From a virus, in IMG/VR virus record IMGVR_UViG_3300023181_000028, positions 16,012 through 80,011 of that record: a stretch of DNA of 64,000 nucleotides. One strand, given 5' to 3'. A program made the translations under genes and the position numbers. The notes below the pieces were generated by a model. That model was not told the origin of the DNA. It made no database searches and worked only from the letters and a program-made list of their open reading frames with translations. Below are positions 1 through 7,863 of the stretch, piece after piece; positions within the stretch are counted from its first letter, which is position 1, and the number at the start of each line of letters is the position of its first letter.

Positions 1-2
1 AA

Positions 3-497
3 TATCCATTCAATAAATTCATTACAGAAGATCAGGTTAAAAACATTTGCCATAAATGGAACTTGGTTTGCGGAGAAGTTAACAGATTTAAAGGATTTGT
101 TCCTGAAAAGAACCTTAAAGAAATTGAGAATTTTGTTATAAAAAATAATGATTCGGACGTTTATTTATACGCCTTTGGATCGCAGTTTTATACTGAATCC
201 GAATGTATTGAATTAGGCTATTGGGAAAGAAATTTTGATGAATACACTTCTTATAAAAAAGACCCTCAAAACACAAAAAGTACCAGATTTCAAATAAAAT
301 CTTCTACTCTTCAAATTTGCGCTCCTGTAAAAGATATGGATATAAGAGGATTAGAACTTGTAGAAGGGTATAAACTTCAAAAGAAACATATACCTGATCC
401 GGTAGTACTTCAACCTGTGAAAGGCGGTTATCTTATCCTTACGGCTTGGGGTGACGAGGCAAGTGATGAAAATGTTGTTAACTCTATAAACAATTAA
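3..497 (+). CDS. Hypothetical early protein, 5' end cut by window edge
   Basis: The reading frame is open to the left edge of the window: no stop and no ATG occur before the TTG at 63, so this is the C-terminal 164 residues of a longer protein. It contains the stretches LQICAPVKDMD and PDPVVLQPVKGGYLI. I recall similar hypothetical proteins beside recombination and SSB genes in Bacteroidota phages, but no function can be assigned. The next gene starts 3 bp after its stop, so the two probably share a transcript. Confidence 0.75.
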   Translation, partial: YPFNKFITEDQVKNICHKWNLVCGEVNRFKGFVPEKNLKEIENFVIKNNDSDVYLYAFGSQFYTESECIELGYWERNFDEYTSYKKDPQNTKSTRFQIKSSTLQICAPVKDMDIRGLELVEGYKLQKKHIPDPVVLQPVKGGYLILTAWGDEASDENVVNSINN

Positions 498-499
498 TC

Positions 500-1507
500 A
501 TGAACCAAGAATTAATAACATCTAATCCAAAGTTGGCAAAAGACCTTGCTATTGTCACTGAATTAAAAACTCAATTAGACGAAGCCGCAAGCCAATTAAG
601 CCTCATTAAGGTGGTGGACACAGGTACACTATCAGTGGCACAACAAAACATCTCTAAAGCCACGCAATTAGTGAATTTTGTGGAAGAGAAACGTGTGATT
701 ATTAAGGAGCCTTACTTATCCGCCGGAAAACTTGTAGACAAAACTTGTAAAGACTTAGTGGAAGAACTTGTTAAGTCTATCGCAGGAGCCAAGAAACAGA
801 TATTAGAATGGGAAGCTGCCCGAAAAGCAGAAGAAGCCGCTAAACAAGCAGAGATTGATCGTGTTGCCGCCGAAGAGAAAGCTAAACTACAAGCAGAAGC
901 AGATCGTAAACAAGCCATTCAAGACTACATCACAGATGTAATGGTACCAAAGCTTATTAAAATGACTGAGCAATGCACAACTGTGGAACTCTGCGAAAAG
1001 GCTTTGAATAACATCAATGCTAATTTCAAACCAAAAGAATATTTTGAACACCTGGCGGATCATGCTTATGATATCAAAGACAGATATGTTGAGATTATTA
1101 AGTCCAAAAAAACTCAATTAGAGAGCGCTGACACACTTTCTGACTCAGAGAAGGAATTAGCCAAGCAGAAGCAGGAAATGGCCGAGGAGAAGGCTAGAAT
1201 GGCGGAGAGAGAAGCTAAAGTTAAAGCCGCTGAGGACAAGATCAAATTAGAGAACGAACAGAAGCAAAAAGATTTAGAAGCGGAAGAGGCTAAGAGATTA
1301 GCAGAACAAATGTCTTCCCTGAATAAGACTAAAGGCATTCGTTACAATTGGGGATTTGAATTAGCGGATATTAAGAAGGTTCCGGCGGAATGGTTAACTA
1401 TTGATGAAGCTAAAGTTAAATCCTATATCAAAGAGAATAAGGATAGCCTTAAAGAGGGAGTTGTCAACGGAGTTAAATTTATTAAAACACCATCAGTGAC
1501 AGCGTAA
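500..1507 (+). CDS. Coiled-coil protein of the early recombination module
   Basis: A 335-residue protein. Residues about 90-145 and 205-275 are long Ala/Glu/Lys-rich helices (runs such as KAEEAAKQAEI and EEAKRLAEQ) predicted to form coiled coils. The C-terminal part (about 285-335) is shorter and more globular, with IRYNWGFELADIKKVP. The overall layout resembles DUF1351-like phage proteins found next to single-strand annealing systems, but I see no diagnostic motif. It lies directly upstream of a small basic protein and the SSB gene, which suggests a DNA recombination or replication role. That role is inferred from context. Confidence 0.7.
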   Translation: MNQELITSNPKLAKDLAIVTELKTQLDEAASQLSLIKVVDTGTLSVAQQNISKATQLVNFVEEKRVIIKEPYLSAGKLVDKTCKDLVEELVKSIAGAKKQILEWEAARKAEEAAKQAEIDRVAAEEKAKLQAEADRKQAIQDYITDVMVPKLIKMTEQCTTVELCEKALNNINANFKPKEYFEHLADHAYDIKDRYVEIIKSKKTQLESADTLSDSEKELAKQKQEMAEEKARMAEREAKVKAAEDKIKLENEQKQKDLEAEEAKRLAEQMSSLNKTKGIRYNWGFELADIKKVPAEWLTIDEAKVKSYIKENKDSLKEGVVNGVKFIKTPSVTA

Positions 1508-1783
1508 ATGCCTAAACGCCTCTTTATACCCCCTGAGTTATTAGCCCTTAATCCTACGCTTGAATTAAAGGAAATAAGGGCTATTATACAGGTGATATTT
1601 AAGTCTAAAAATAATATCCTCAGGAACTCTACAATAGTGGATATAAAGATTCCGGGAATAGGCAGGATTAAATCTCATGGGAATAAGAAGAAGAACAATA
1701 GTAAAGCATTAACAAAAGACAAGCGGCGAAAACGACTTGAAAGAAGGAAAAAAGAACTAACAATTGAATATTTATTATTTTAA
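1508..1783 (+). CDS. Small basic protein, possibly DNA-binding
   Basis: A 91-residue, strongly basic protein starting immediately after the previous stop. The middle reads VDIKIPGIGRIKSHGNKKK, which recalls the beta-arm region of HU/IHF proteins (a GxG turn within basic residues), and the C-terminus is a Lys/Arg-rich helix (KDKRRKRLERRKKE). The HU-like idea is weak because the usual N-terminal helix-turn-helix dimer motif is not obvious. Binding to nucleic acid is likely from charge alone. Confidence 0.6.
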   Translation: MPKRLFIPPELLALNPTLELKEIRAIIQVIFKSKNNILRNSTIVDIKIPGIGRIKSHGNKKKNNSKALTKDKRRKRLERRKKELTIEYLLF

Positions 1784-1795
1784 AAAACAACAAAC

Positions 1796-1981
1796 ATGAC
1801 AAAACAAGAAGCTATTTCAGCAATTTACAATGGTAATTTAGTGGAATGTACAAAGGAACAGTATCCAGAAATAAGAACCGCTTTACAAGATAAAGCAGGA
1901 GAAATGGTTGATTCAGGAGACGGATTAAGGGCAATGATGATGTTAGAAGAAGTGAGAAGGTTAGATAAATTATATAACTAA
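1796..1981 (+). CDS. Hypothetical protein, 61 aa
   Basis: A short acidic helical protein (MTKQEAISAIYNGN at the N-terminus, EEVRRLDKLYN at the C-terminus). It sits between the basic protein and the SSB gene with ordinary spacing. No family is recognised. Confidence 0.6.
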   Translation: MTKQEAISAIYNGNLVECTKEQYPEIRTALQDKAGEMVDSGDGLRAMMMLEEVRRLDKLYN

Positions 1982-1982
1982 C

Positions 1983-2013
1983 TTGCAAAATAATACAATG
2001 TTGCATATATTTA
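1983..2013 (+). promoter_or_regulatory. Bacteroidota-type promoter for ssb
   Basis: TTG at 1983-1985 is followed by a TATATTTA box at 2006-2013, matching the Bacteroidota pattern of a TTTG-like -33 element and a TAnnTTTG -7 element. The ssb ATG lies 35 bp downstream in an AT-rich leader. Confidence 0.45.
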
Positions 2014-2048
2014 CAAACAAATACATAAACCAATAAAACAAAACAATT

Positions 2049-2831
2049 ATGCCAAGAGAAAATCCAAACGGAGATCGTTTACAAAATCCTGCAAAATTTT
2101 TCTACTCGTGGAGTTCCGATGACGGATGCTTCAAGTATTACGACAAGGAAACTAAGAAAAATGTCAGCGTAGAAGTGACAGCTAAGAAGCCTTTTGTCTT
2201 CCTGCCATTAGATGTTCTTTCAACAGTTAAAGGTTACTGCGAAGCGGATAAATCAGGTTATACAGCCAACGAAGTTCGCGATATCACTAAAGATATTCTA
2301 ACAGTTAATACGTGGAGTAACGGTAAGTCAAACCTAAAAGCCTCAGGAATCTGGTCTAACATAAAAGATAAAATCAAAGCTGGCGGAGGTAAATTCTCAG
2401 TTAGTATTTACGCGGCAATGAAAAGCTCAGATGGATTTGATATTGTAAACATCCAAATGTACGGAGCCGCGCTTAACGCATGGATTGACCATGCCAAAGA
2501 GAACAATATTTATGAAAGCGCCATTGCTATTCGTAAAAGTGAAGAGAAGAAGAAAGGAAAGATTGTATGGACTGTGCCAGTATTAGAGAAGCTAGATGTT
2601 ACGCAAAAGACTGATGATGCTGCCGGAGAGCTTCAAAAAGAATTAAAGGTGTATCACACAGCCTATTTTGCTAAGAATGCTTCTAGTGTCCCGCAAACGG
2701 CTCAGGAAGAGACTAAATCGGAACCTGCTAAGGAAACTAAGTCAGGTAGATCTTCAAAGAAAGAAGAGCCGGAAGAGGAACAGGCTATGGATATTGATTT
2801 GGGTGAAGATATAGACGAAGTTCCGTGGTAA
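2049..2831 (+). CDS. ssb: Single-stranded DNA-binding protein
   Basis: A 260-residue phage SSB-like protein that would coat single-stranded DNA in replication and recombination. Residues 1-185 form a globular domain (FKYYDKETKKN, PFVFLPLDVLSTVKGY). A Lys/Glu/Ser-rich linker of about 40 residues follows. The C-terminus is an acidic tail ending DIDLGEDIDEVPW, the kind of tip SSBs use to recruit partner proteins; bacterial SSB ends in an acidic tail with PF, here PW. The domain resembles SSB proteins of crAss-like phages, which is a recollection and not a search result. It is followed after 1 bp by the next gene. Confidence 0.8.
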   Translation: MPRENPNGDRLQNPAKFFYSWSSDDGCFKYYDKETKKNVSVEVTAKKPFVFLPLDVLSTVKGYCEADKSGYTANEVRDITKDILTVNTWSNGKSNLKASGIWSNIKDKIKAGGGKFSVSIYAAMKSSDGFDIVNIQMYGAALNAWIDHAKENNIYESAIAIRKSEEKKKGKIVWTVPVLEKLDVTQKTDDAAGELQKELKVYHTAYFAKNASSVPQTAQEETKSEPAKETKSGRSSKKEEPEEEQAMDIDLGEDIDEVPW

Positions 2832-2832
2832 T

Positions 2833-3279
2833 ATGAACCTAGACATTAAACATCATGGTAGGATAGTAGACGGCAAAAAGCAGTACTACAACCGTGAACT
2901 ATACATGGATCAGATAGCCGCGCTGAATGGTAAAGAATTTGTAGAGATCATTAAGGAGAAGCACGTTAAGCCCTCCACAGATCAACATGGATACTATCGC
3001 GCGGCTATCCTTATCACTTGCTATAAAACAGAAATGTTTAATTCTCTGGATAATAAAGATTGTGTACACGATGACTACTTCGCCCCTAAATTCTTAGGTT
3101 ATTACAAGCCCGTTACAGTGAGCGGAAGGACAACCGAGCATTTCAAAGTGCGGAGTCTGGCCGATCTGAATAAGGATGAAATGACTGAATTTATTAATAG
3201 AGTTTTGGCGGAGTGTGAAGAATTGGGAATAAGCTGCCCTCAGCCTGAGGAATATTACCAAAAATATTATCAACGATGA
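2833..3279 (+). CDS. NinB/Orf-like recombination protein (tentative)
   Basis: A 148-residue protein directly downstream of ssb. The C-terminal half (DEMTEFINRVLAECEELGIS and PQPEEYY) resembles Bacteroidota phage proteins placed near NinB/Orf recombination mediators, where a helical segment is followed by a Gly-Ile and Pro-rich end. The position beside SSB fits a mediator that acts on SSB-coated DNA. The similarity is by eye only. Its stop overlaps the next start by 4 bp (ATGA). Confidence 0.5.
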   Translation: MNLDIKHHGRIVDGKKQYYNRELYMDQIAALNGKEFVEIIKEKHVKPSTDQHGYYRAAILITCYKTEMFNSLDNKDCVHDDYFAPKFLGYYKPVTVSGRTTEHFKVRSLADLNKDEMTEFINRVLAECEELGISCPQPEEYYQKYYQR

Positions 3280-3581
3280 AAATAGAAAAGTACTCATTTA
3301 AGCGCCACTATGTAAAGTCTTATAATAAGTGGCAATATAAGGTTGCAAAATTAGCTAAGTTGACATTAAAGGAATCTTTTTATGTAGAATTAGATTTCTT
3401 TACTAATGGCGATATTAAATGTGGGGACGTTGTAAGATTTGACAACCATTTACAGGCTAGGATAGAAGAGAAGATTGGAGATAAATGTAAATGCTTCTTT
3501 TTTACAGAAATTCCCGTGAATGAATTTGATTACGTATTCAATTCAGTATATGTAATAGCACGAATGTTTAACGAATATTAA
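3276..3581 (+). CDS. Hypothetical protein, 101 aa
   Basis: This gene overlaps the previous one by 4 bp, so it is probably translationally coupled. The N-terminus is basic and aromatic (YSFKRHYVKSYNKWQYK). No known family is recognised. Confidence 0.6.
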   Translation: MKIEKYSFKRHYVKSYNKWQYKVAKLAKLTLKESFYVELDFFTNGDIKCGDVVRFDNHLQARIEEKIGDKCKCFFFTEIPVNEFDYVFNSVYVIARMFNEY

Positions 3582-3593
3582 ATCTCAAAAACT

Positions 3594-3833
3594 ATGGCAA
3601 TAGTAAAAGACAGTTACACTCACACTGTAACACACAACAAAAAGAAACTGGCAATAACAGTGAATGTTTATGATGAACCATGTCTACGCAATCAGGTGAA
3701 TGATTTTCACACCCATGTACATGTGAGTCATTTAGGCAAAACATGGGGAGAATGCTTCCTTCCTGAGCCAGTGGAAAATCCTGAGCAAACCGCGCGGGAA
3801 ACTATTAAAATACTAGACAAAATTAAACTGTGA
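3594..3833 (+). CDS. Hypothetical protein, 79 aa
   Basis: A small His-rich protein with beta-strand-like segments (HNKKKLAITVNVYDEP, DFHTHVHVSHLGKTWGE). The HTHVHVSH run could bind metal, but this is speculation. Its TGA stop overlaps the GTG start of the next gene (GTGA). Confidence 0.6.
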   Translation: MAIVKDSYTHTVTHNKKKLAITVNVYDEPCLRNQVNDFHTHVHVSHLGKTWGECFLPEPVENPEQTARETIKILDKIKL

Positions 3834-4168
3834 ACTTAACAAAGAACCCTAGATTAAGGGAGAAGATACTTGAGCGTCTTAAAGAACTGGATTACACCCA
3901 AAGCTTTCTTATTAAGGATGCCTCGGAGAGAAACATGGATATTAAGCCTGAGAGACTTTCCCGATATCTAAAGAACAAATCCGGCGGATTAACAGAAGAT
4001 CAATTGTTATGGGTGGCTACAAGACTAGGTATATTCCTTAACATTAACTTTGGAAACTTAGTTGTGGAAGAGGGAGTGGCTAAGTTTGTTATCCCGCCTT
4101 ACAATGAATTAGAGATAATTAAAAAATTGAAATTAATATTTCCACCTAAAATTAAAACAGATGATTAA
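3830..4168 (+). CDS. Helix-turn-helix DNA-binding protein
   Basis: A 112-residue protein starting with GTG inside the preceding stop. Residues about 8-72 fit an XRE/Cro-like helix-turn-helix: a first helix LREKILERLKELDYTQ, a variable helix, a recognition-like segment IKPERLSRYLKNKSG, then LTEDQLLWVATRLGI. The remaining 40 residues lack a known fold. It is one of two DNA-binding proteins in the window that could act at the paired TTACA/TGTAA palindromes (the other is at 63604-63960); nothing in the sequence proves this. It overlaps the downstream membrane gene by 8 bp. Confidence 0.65.
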   Translation: MNLTKNPRLREKILERLKELDYTQSFLIKDASERNMDIKPERLSRYLKNKSGGLTEDQLLWVATRLGIFLNINFGNLVVEEGVAKFVIPPYNELEIIKKLKLIFPPKIKTDD

Positions 4169-4529
4169 CATTTATGTAGTACTGGCAATTCTATTCATCC
4201 ATTGGATAGCGGATTTTATTTGTCAAAATGATTGGCAGGCTAAGAATAAGAGCAAGCGATTAGACGCTTTGTTATTACATACATTGACGTATAGCATGAT
4301 ATGGTTTATTCCTTGCGTGGCATACATTTGCGAAAACAAACATAATTTTAGTTATTTCTTTTTCATCCCAATTACATTTGTTTGCCACACAATTACCGAT
4401 TACTTCACAAGTAGATTAAATTCAAAGCTTTGGTCGGAAGGTAAGATTCATTGGTTCTTTGTAAGTGTTGGATTCGATCAAATCCTCCACTACGTTCAAT
4501 TATTATTAACCTATCAATTACTTAAATAA
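4161..4529 (+). CDS. DUF3307 family membrane protein
   Basis: A 122-residue polytopic membrane protein with about four hydrophobic segments (around 3-19, 40-56, 64-83, 101-120). It carries the DUF3307 signatures: HWIADFICQNDWQAKNKS near the N-terminus, HTITDYFTSRLNS in the middle and HWFFVSVGFDQILHY near the end. These conserved His/Asp pairs lie next to membrane segments. The family is common in phages and bacteria and its biochemical role is not known to me. It ends on the base where the next gene begins. Confidence 0.8.
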   Translation: MINIYVVLAILFIHWIADFICQNDWQAKNKSKRLDALLLHTLTYSMIWFIPCVAYICENKHNFSYFFFIPITFVCHTITDYFTSRLNSKLWSEGKIHWFFVSVGFDQILHYVQLLLTYQLLK

Positions 4530-4738
4530 TGGGATTTTTTAATTTTGATTCCGACGAGGATAGTGATTTCAGGAAATATTCTGAAAAATATAAAGAGATA
4601 ACAGGAATTGAATATAGCGGGGATAATATTCACGATCTTAAGCGTCGAATAGAATCTGAAATTGACGGAGGATGGACTTCAATGAGGGAAGAAGGTAATT
4701 TAAATGAACTTTTAAGTAAAATAAAAGACAATGAGTAA
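4529..4738 (+). CDS. Hypothetical acidic protein, 69 aa
   Basis: A small acidic, hydrophilic protein (NFDSDEDSDFRKYSEKY at the N-terminus) with one-base overlap upstream and 8-base overlap downstream. Its real status rests on this tight packing and on usual codon use. No family is recognised. Confidence 0.55.
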   Translation: MGFFNFDSDEDSDFRKYSEKYKEITGIEYSGDNIHDLKRRIESEIDGGWTSMREEGNLNELLSKIKDNE

Positions 4739-5060
4739 TTTTAGATGGCAGGCATTTAAGTCAACGGTTAAAGCGTGGTTCAATTTTAATTTTACGCACT
4801 GGATTAATCATTACTATTTAATCAAAGGGAATTTAGAAAGAGAAGATGCGAGGCTTAAAAAAGAAGAACTTGATAAAAAACTAACTGATGATAATTTTGC
4901 TGCCATTGTAAGGGATTTCTCATTTGAAGATAGCAAAGATCCGAAAATGACAGATTCATATAGGTGGGTTAGAAAAGAAGAAGAGGATGAAAATAACCAC
5001 TTCTTTAAATTGTACGGAAAAAGTTATTGGTTTCATGTATTTAAAAGCAAAAAAAGATAA
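4731..5060 (+). CDS. Hypothetical protein, 109 aa
   Basis: The N-terminus is rich in Trp/Phe (FRWQAFKSTVKAWFNFN), followed by a charged helical region with paired acidic and basic residues. No transmembrane segment is evident and no family is recognised. It overlaps genes on both sides. Confidence 0.55.
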   Translation: MSNFRWQAFKSTVKAWFNFNFTHWINHYYLIKGNLEREDARLKKEELDKKLTDDNFAAIVRDFSFEDSKDPKMTDSYRWVRKEEEDENNHFFKLYGKSYWFHVFKSKKR

Positions 5061-5647
5061 TGGCGAAGAAACCAAGTAATAATTTCACTGAGGAGTTTTT
5101 TATTCAAAAGGGATTTTTACCTGATGGAAAAGGTGGGTGGAGTAGAGGTCCAATTGCATCCGAATACATACGTGAAAAGAAAGGAGAGTTAATTGCTAAA
5201 GAAAAGGTTATTGAAACTCCCGATTTTACAATTAAACCTGTGACTGAGTGGTGGATCGGCACACAGGTTCCATCAAAAAAGAACTGCCAGCAATTATTCG
5301 TTACAAGAACCAAACTAGGCAAGTATATACCAGGAACAACTACATCACAACGCTATAAAGATTACATTACAGCCACTAAAAACTATTGGACTGCGTTCGG
5401 CAAGGAATTTAGAAAATCCGTCCTTTTATTAGGCTTAAAAGAGCCGCTTCACGTAGAGTTTACATTCGTAAGGTCAACTCAACAAGTTATGGATTACGTG
5501 GGGCCTTTAGAGTCCGTACAGGATATTATGCAGGATTATGATTGGATAGACGGGGACGACTACAAGAGATTAAAGCCTTTCTTAGGAGATATAGAGGTGG
5601 ATAATAACAATCCGGGAGTACGTATTAAACTTTTAACCAACAAATAA
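5060..5647 (+). CDS. rusA: RusA-like Holliday junction resolvase
   Basis: A 195-residue protein. After an N-terminal extension of about 60 residues comes a RusA-like core (about 63-193): the opening PVTEWWIGTQVPSKKN, a beta strand EPLHVEFTFVRS, an acidic cluster (D145, D155, D159, D161, D164, D166, D167) and the family-type close DNNNPGVRIKLL. RusA enzymes are metal-dependent and cleave four-way junctions symmetrically using conserved Asp residues. It is longer than E. coli RusA (120 residues) because of the N-terminal part. It sits with an HNH/NinG-like nuclease and SSB in a recombination module. Confidence 0.75.
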   Translation: MAKKPSNNFTEEFFIQKGFLPDGKGGWSRGPIASEYIREKKGELIAKEKVIETPDFTIKPVTEWWIGTQVPSKKNCQQLFVTRTKLGKYIPGTTTSQRYKDYITATKNYWTAFGKEFRKSVLLLGLKEPLHVEFTFVRSTQQVMDYVGPLESVQDIMQDYDWIDGDDYKRLKPFLGDIEVDNNNPGVRIKLLTNK

Positions 5648-5648
5648 T

Positions 5649-5825
5649 ATGAAAACAATCTATTTTAAAAACGGAACAAGTGTTAAGGTGCCGCAAGTAA
5701 TAGTTAATTCTATATTTACCAAAAAAAATCTCGGACAGGCTACAAATGTTTTCGAGTCGTTTAGCGAAGATTCTGTAAATATAGACCTTGTGATTAATGT
5801 AAATGAAATAAGTCACGTTGAGTAA
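5649..5825 (+). CDS. Small hypothetical protein, 58 aa
   Basis: This ORF fills the gap between the RusA-like gene and the HNH-like gene. It begins with ATG one base after the RusA stop, reads MKTIYFKNGTSVKVPQ at the N-terminus, and ends with a TAA whose last base is the first base of the next ATG (TAATG). The exact fit and normal codon use support it as real. Function unknown. Confidence 0.65.
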   Translation: MKTIYFKNGTSVKVPQVIVNSIFTKKNLGQATNVFESFSEDSVNIDLVINVNEISHVE

Positions 5826-6244
5826 TGGGAGAGTTCCGGCCATATCCAAAACAAGGCGCTAAACCAAAGAAAGAACCCAAGCCTCTTAAAAGAACTGCTA
5901 TTAAGAAGAAGGTTAAAAGCACCGGAGAAAAATCAGTTTTCGAAGAGGTCCTAGACGATATCCCTTATGACGGGCCGACAAGATGTTTTGTATGTAATAA
6001 GCAGATATCAGTGGTGACGCATCATAATTTTAGCCATATTTTGAGCAAAGGGAAGTATCCATTGTTCCGCCTTAAGCCTGAAAATATTAAAATTATGTGT
6101 TTTAATTTCGTGGCGGTTAACGGAGACCAGGGATGCCATTATAACTATGATTTTAAGCCTCGTAGCGAACTTAAAGAAGAGATGTGGCAAAAGGTGTTTG
6201 AATTAGAGGAACGGCTTAAGAATGAATATAAACAACTAAAATAA
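5825..6244 (+). CDS. HNH/NinG-like recombination endonuclease
   Basis: A 139-residue protein with a very basic N-terminus (about 1-32, Lys/Pro-rich). A Cys/His metal-binding region follows: CFVC (54-57), THHNFSHIL (65-73), and later MCFNF plus GCHYNYDF (about 91-110). The spacing recalls NinG/Rap-type and other HNH nucleases in which a Cys pair and a His-containing strand bind metal, including the pattern H-x-L/F-S-K-G-x-YP-L-F-R-L. It starts in TAATG overlap with the preceding gene. Alternative: a zinc-binding protein without nuclease activity. Confidence 0.65.
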   Translation: MGEFRPYPKQGAKPKKEPKPLKRTAIKKKVKSTGEKSVFEEVLDDIPYDGPTRCFVCNKQISVVTHHNFSHILSKGKYPLFRLKPENIKIMCFNFVAVNGDQGCHYNYDFKPRSELKEEMWQKVFELEERLKNEYKQLK

Positions 6245-6249
6245 CTAAC

Positions 6250-6498
6250 ATGAGAAACAGGACTCCAAGAAAAACAAAAAAGCAATTAGGTAAAATGTTA
6301 ATAATTTACGATAGAGCAGTGCTGCCGATTAACTTATCAATGTTAGACGTTCTAAATAGATTTAAAGACCACAAAGTTTTAGAGTGGGACTCAAGTGCGG
6401 CTGGTAACGTTAGTTGCATGAATATAATGAGTAGGCCAGTAATAATGAATTATAGGAAAGGATTTCAAATAAAAAACAATTCCTTACAAAATCTGTAA
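6250..6498 (+). CDS. Hypothetical protein ending inside a palindromic operator
   Basis: An 82-residue basic protein of no recognised family. Its last codons, TTA CAA AAT CTG TAA (LQNL-stop), are exactly the palindrome TTACA-N5-TGTAA at 6484-6498. The unrelated gene at 41977-42411 also ends in LQNL-stop for the same reason. The phrase DSSAAGN also appears in the portal protein, but with different codons. Confidence 0.55.
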   Translation: MRNRTPRKTKKQLGKMLIIYDRAVLPINLSMLDVLNRFKDHKVLEWDSSAAGNVSCMNIMSRPVIMNYRKGFQIKNNSLQNL

Positions 6499-6536
6499 TA
6501 AAACCCACAACCTTTAAATCCTTACAAAAAATGTAT
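6484..6536. promoter_or_regulatory. Paired palindrome, locus 1 (TTACA-N5-TGTAA, 38 bp apart)
   Basis: Site 1 is at 6484-6498 (TTACA-AAATC-TGTAA). Site 2 is at 6522-6536 (TTACA-AAAAA-TGTAT, one mismatch). The starts are 38 bp apart. Site 1 overlaps the stop of the upstream gene and site 2 overlaps the ATG of the downstream gene at 6531, so a bound protein would cover the start region of 6531-6722. Confidence 0.7.
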
Positions 6537-6722
6537 AAATCAGAGAAGTTAATAGAGGAGTTGATCTCCGCCGGAATAATAACAGATAAGCTCTGTGACA
6601 AGGTTAAGGCCAGATTAATAATAAGACAAACCCTGATTGAAATACATAATGAGGCAGTACTTGAAACTGTTATGGCTCACAATAAAGCAACGTTTGTAGC
6701 CCCTCAATATTTAGATAAGTAA
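6531..6722 (+). CDS. Hypothetical protein, 63 aa
   Basis: A small helical protein (MYKSEKLIEELISAGIITDKLCDKV). Its start codon lies inside the second palindrome of regulatory locus 1, which suggests repression by whatever binds there. No family recognised. Confidence 0.55.
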   Translation: MYKSEKLIEELISAGIITDKLCDKVKARLIIRQTLIEIHNEAVLETVMAHNKATFVAPQYLDK

Positions 6723-6740
6723 CCAATAAAAACAAATAAT

Positions 6741-6974
6741 ATGTCAAAGAAAAAATGTACAAAATGCGGAAAGGTTCGCCCCGAATACCAATACAGATGC
6801 GATTGTGGCGGGAGCAATTATTCTTTAACTAGCAAGGACAGTTCAAGTTATAGCACTTCATTTGACTATTCAAGTGATAGTAATGGATCATCTAATTCTA
6901 GCGATAGCAGCAGTAGCTCATTTGATTTCGGTGGCGGCGAAAGCGGCGGCGCTGGATCGGGAGGAGATTTTTAG
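6741..6974 (+). CDS. Zinc-ribbon protein with Ser/Gly-rich tail
   Basis: A 77-residue protein in two parts. Residues 1-25 hold a zinc-ribbon-like arrangement (CTKCGK, then CDCGG). Residues 26-77 are almost entirely Ser, Asp, Tyr, Phe and Gly, ending in a Gly-rich stretch (FGGGESGGAGSGGDF). The tail looks disordered, and similar Ser/Gly tails occur in bacterial membrane-associated proteins. No function is assigned. Confidence 0.55.
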   Translation: MSKKKCTKCGKVRPEYQYRCDCGGSNYSLTSKDSSSYSTSFDYSSDSNGSSNSSDSSSSSFDFGGGESGGAGSGGDF

Positions 6975-7000
6975 TAATTAATAAATAAAAACAACCATAT

Positions 7001-7456
7001 ATGAGTAAATTTGAATTACCAGCTAATTTCCCTAAAGCAAGAAGGGGTAGCGTTATCCTTAAACAGGTGATACAGGGGACTTCCATCACTGACGGAGGTA
7101 TTATCCTTGCAGATGCCGCCGAGAACGTCCAGCGCCCTAATGTAGGTATTATATACGCCACAGGAGAAGGCGTAGGAGAAGATCTAGCCCCTGGAATGAA
7201 AGTGTATTACAATCAATACGCCAACCTTGAGCTTCATATCAATGGCCGTCCTTATTTCATGATGCATGACGCGGATATCTATTGCATATTGGATGATGAG
7301 AATCGCGTGGCTAATATCATTAAGCCAAAAGATGAAGTTCGCAGAGGTAAAAAGATCACCCAGCAGGCAGGAATGGTTAAGAGATTAGCTGTTAAAAGCG
7401 CTAACGACAAAGACAAAAGAGAAGAAACCTACAAAAAAATAATCAAGAAGAAATGA
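7001..7456 (+). CDS. GroES-like co-chaperonin
   Basis: A 151-residue Cpn10-fold protein, probably a phage replacement for host GroES that works with host GroEL to fold virion proteins (compare T4 gp31). Residues 14-100 match the fold: RGSVILKQV, the mobile loop about 26-36 ending in GGIIL (the Ile-x-Leu GroEL-contact triplet of GroES), PNVGIIYATGEGV, PGMKVYYNQYANLEL and DADIYCILDD. Residues 101-151 are a basic tail absent from bacterial GroES (about 97 residues). The following gene overlaps by 4 bp. Confidence 0.8.
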   Translation: MSKFELPANFPKARRGSVILKQVIQGTSITDGGIILADAAENVQRPNVGIIYATGEGVGEDLAPGMKVYYNQYANLELHINGRPYFMMHDADIYCILDDENRVANIIKPKDEVRRGKKITQQAGMVKRLAVKSANDKDKREETYKKIIKKK

Positions 7457-7785
7457 AAACTATCCAAAATCAAAAGCTAGTGTACATCACTAAAGAACCC
7501 AACGCTACAATGACGGCTATTGAGGATAAGCACAATGACTCTGATTATTTTAAACTAATAGAAGAGTCTTGTAACAGACCTACTAACCCTCAAGTGGGAT
7601 TTACATACGATGACATTAAAAGTATTGACAGGGTTAAAAAGGCTATTAAAGCCGCTAAGAAAGAGGTGATGAGCGTGGAGGATAAAGACTTTGAATTTAT
7701 TAAATCCCGCGTGGAAACTAAATCATGGGTGTCATCATCTATTGAAATAGCAGACTTTGTAGACTACATCAAAGGAATTAAATAA
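7453..7785 (+). CDS. Hypothetical protein, last gene of left early block
   Basis: A 110-residue charged protein coupled by ATGA overlap to the GroES-like gene. The C-terminal part (ETKSWVSSSIEIADFVDYI) looks like a small helical domain. No family is recognised. A strong terminator follows 20 bp after its stop. Confidence 0.6.
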   Translation: MKTIQNQKLVYITKEPNATMTAIEDKHNDSDYFKLIEESCNRPTNPQVGFTYDDIKSIDRVKKAIKAAKKEVMSVEDKDFEFIKSRVETKSWVSSSIEIADFVDYIKGIK

Positions 7786-7804
7786 CAATACACGCACACA
7801 AAGT

Positions 7805-7838
7805 AAAAAGCCTCCCTATTAACTTAAGGAGGCTTTTT
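7805..7838. terminator. Bidirectional intrinsic terminator
   Basis: An 11-bp stem (AAAAAGCCTCC with GGAGGCTTTTT) around a 12-nt loop, followed by T-runs on both strands. It separates the converging early (plus) and late (minus) blocks. Confidence 0.9.
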
Positions 7839-7863
7839 TAATTAGATTATATAAATTTACATT

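Noticed and set aside
6391-6417. Shared peptide DSSAAGN between the protein at 6250 and the portal protein
   Set aside because: Codons differ at most positions and similarity does not extend beyond about ten residues, so chance is enough, unlike the capsid-segment case.
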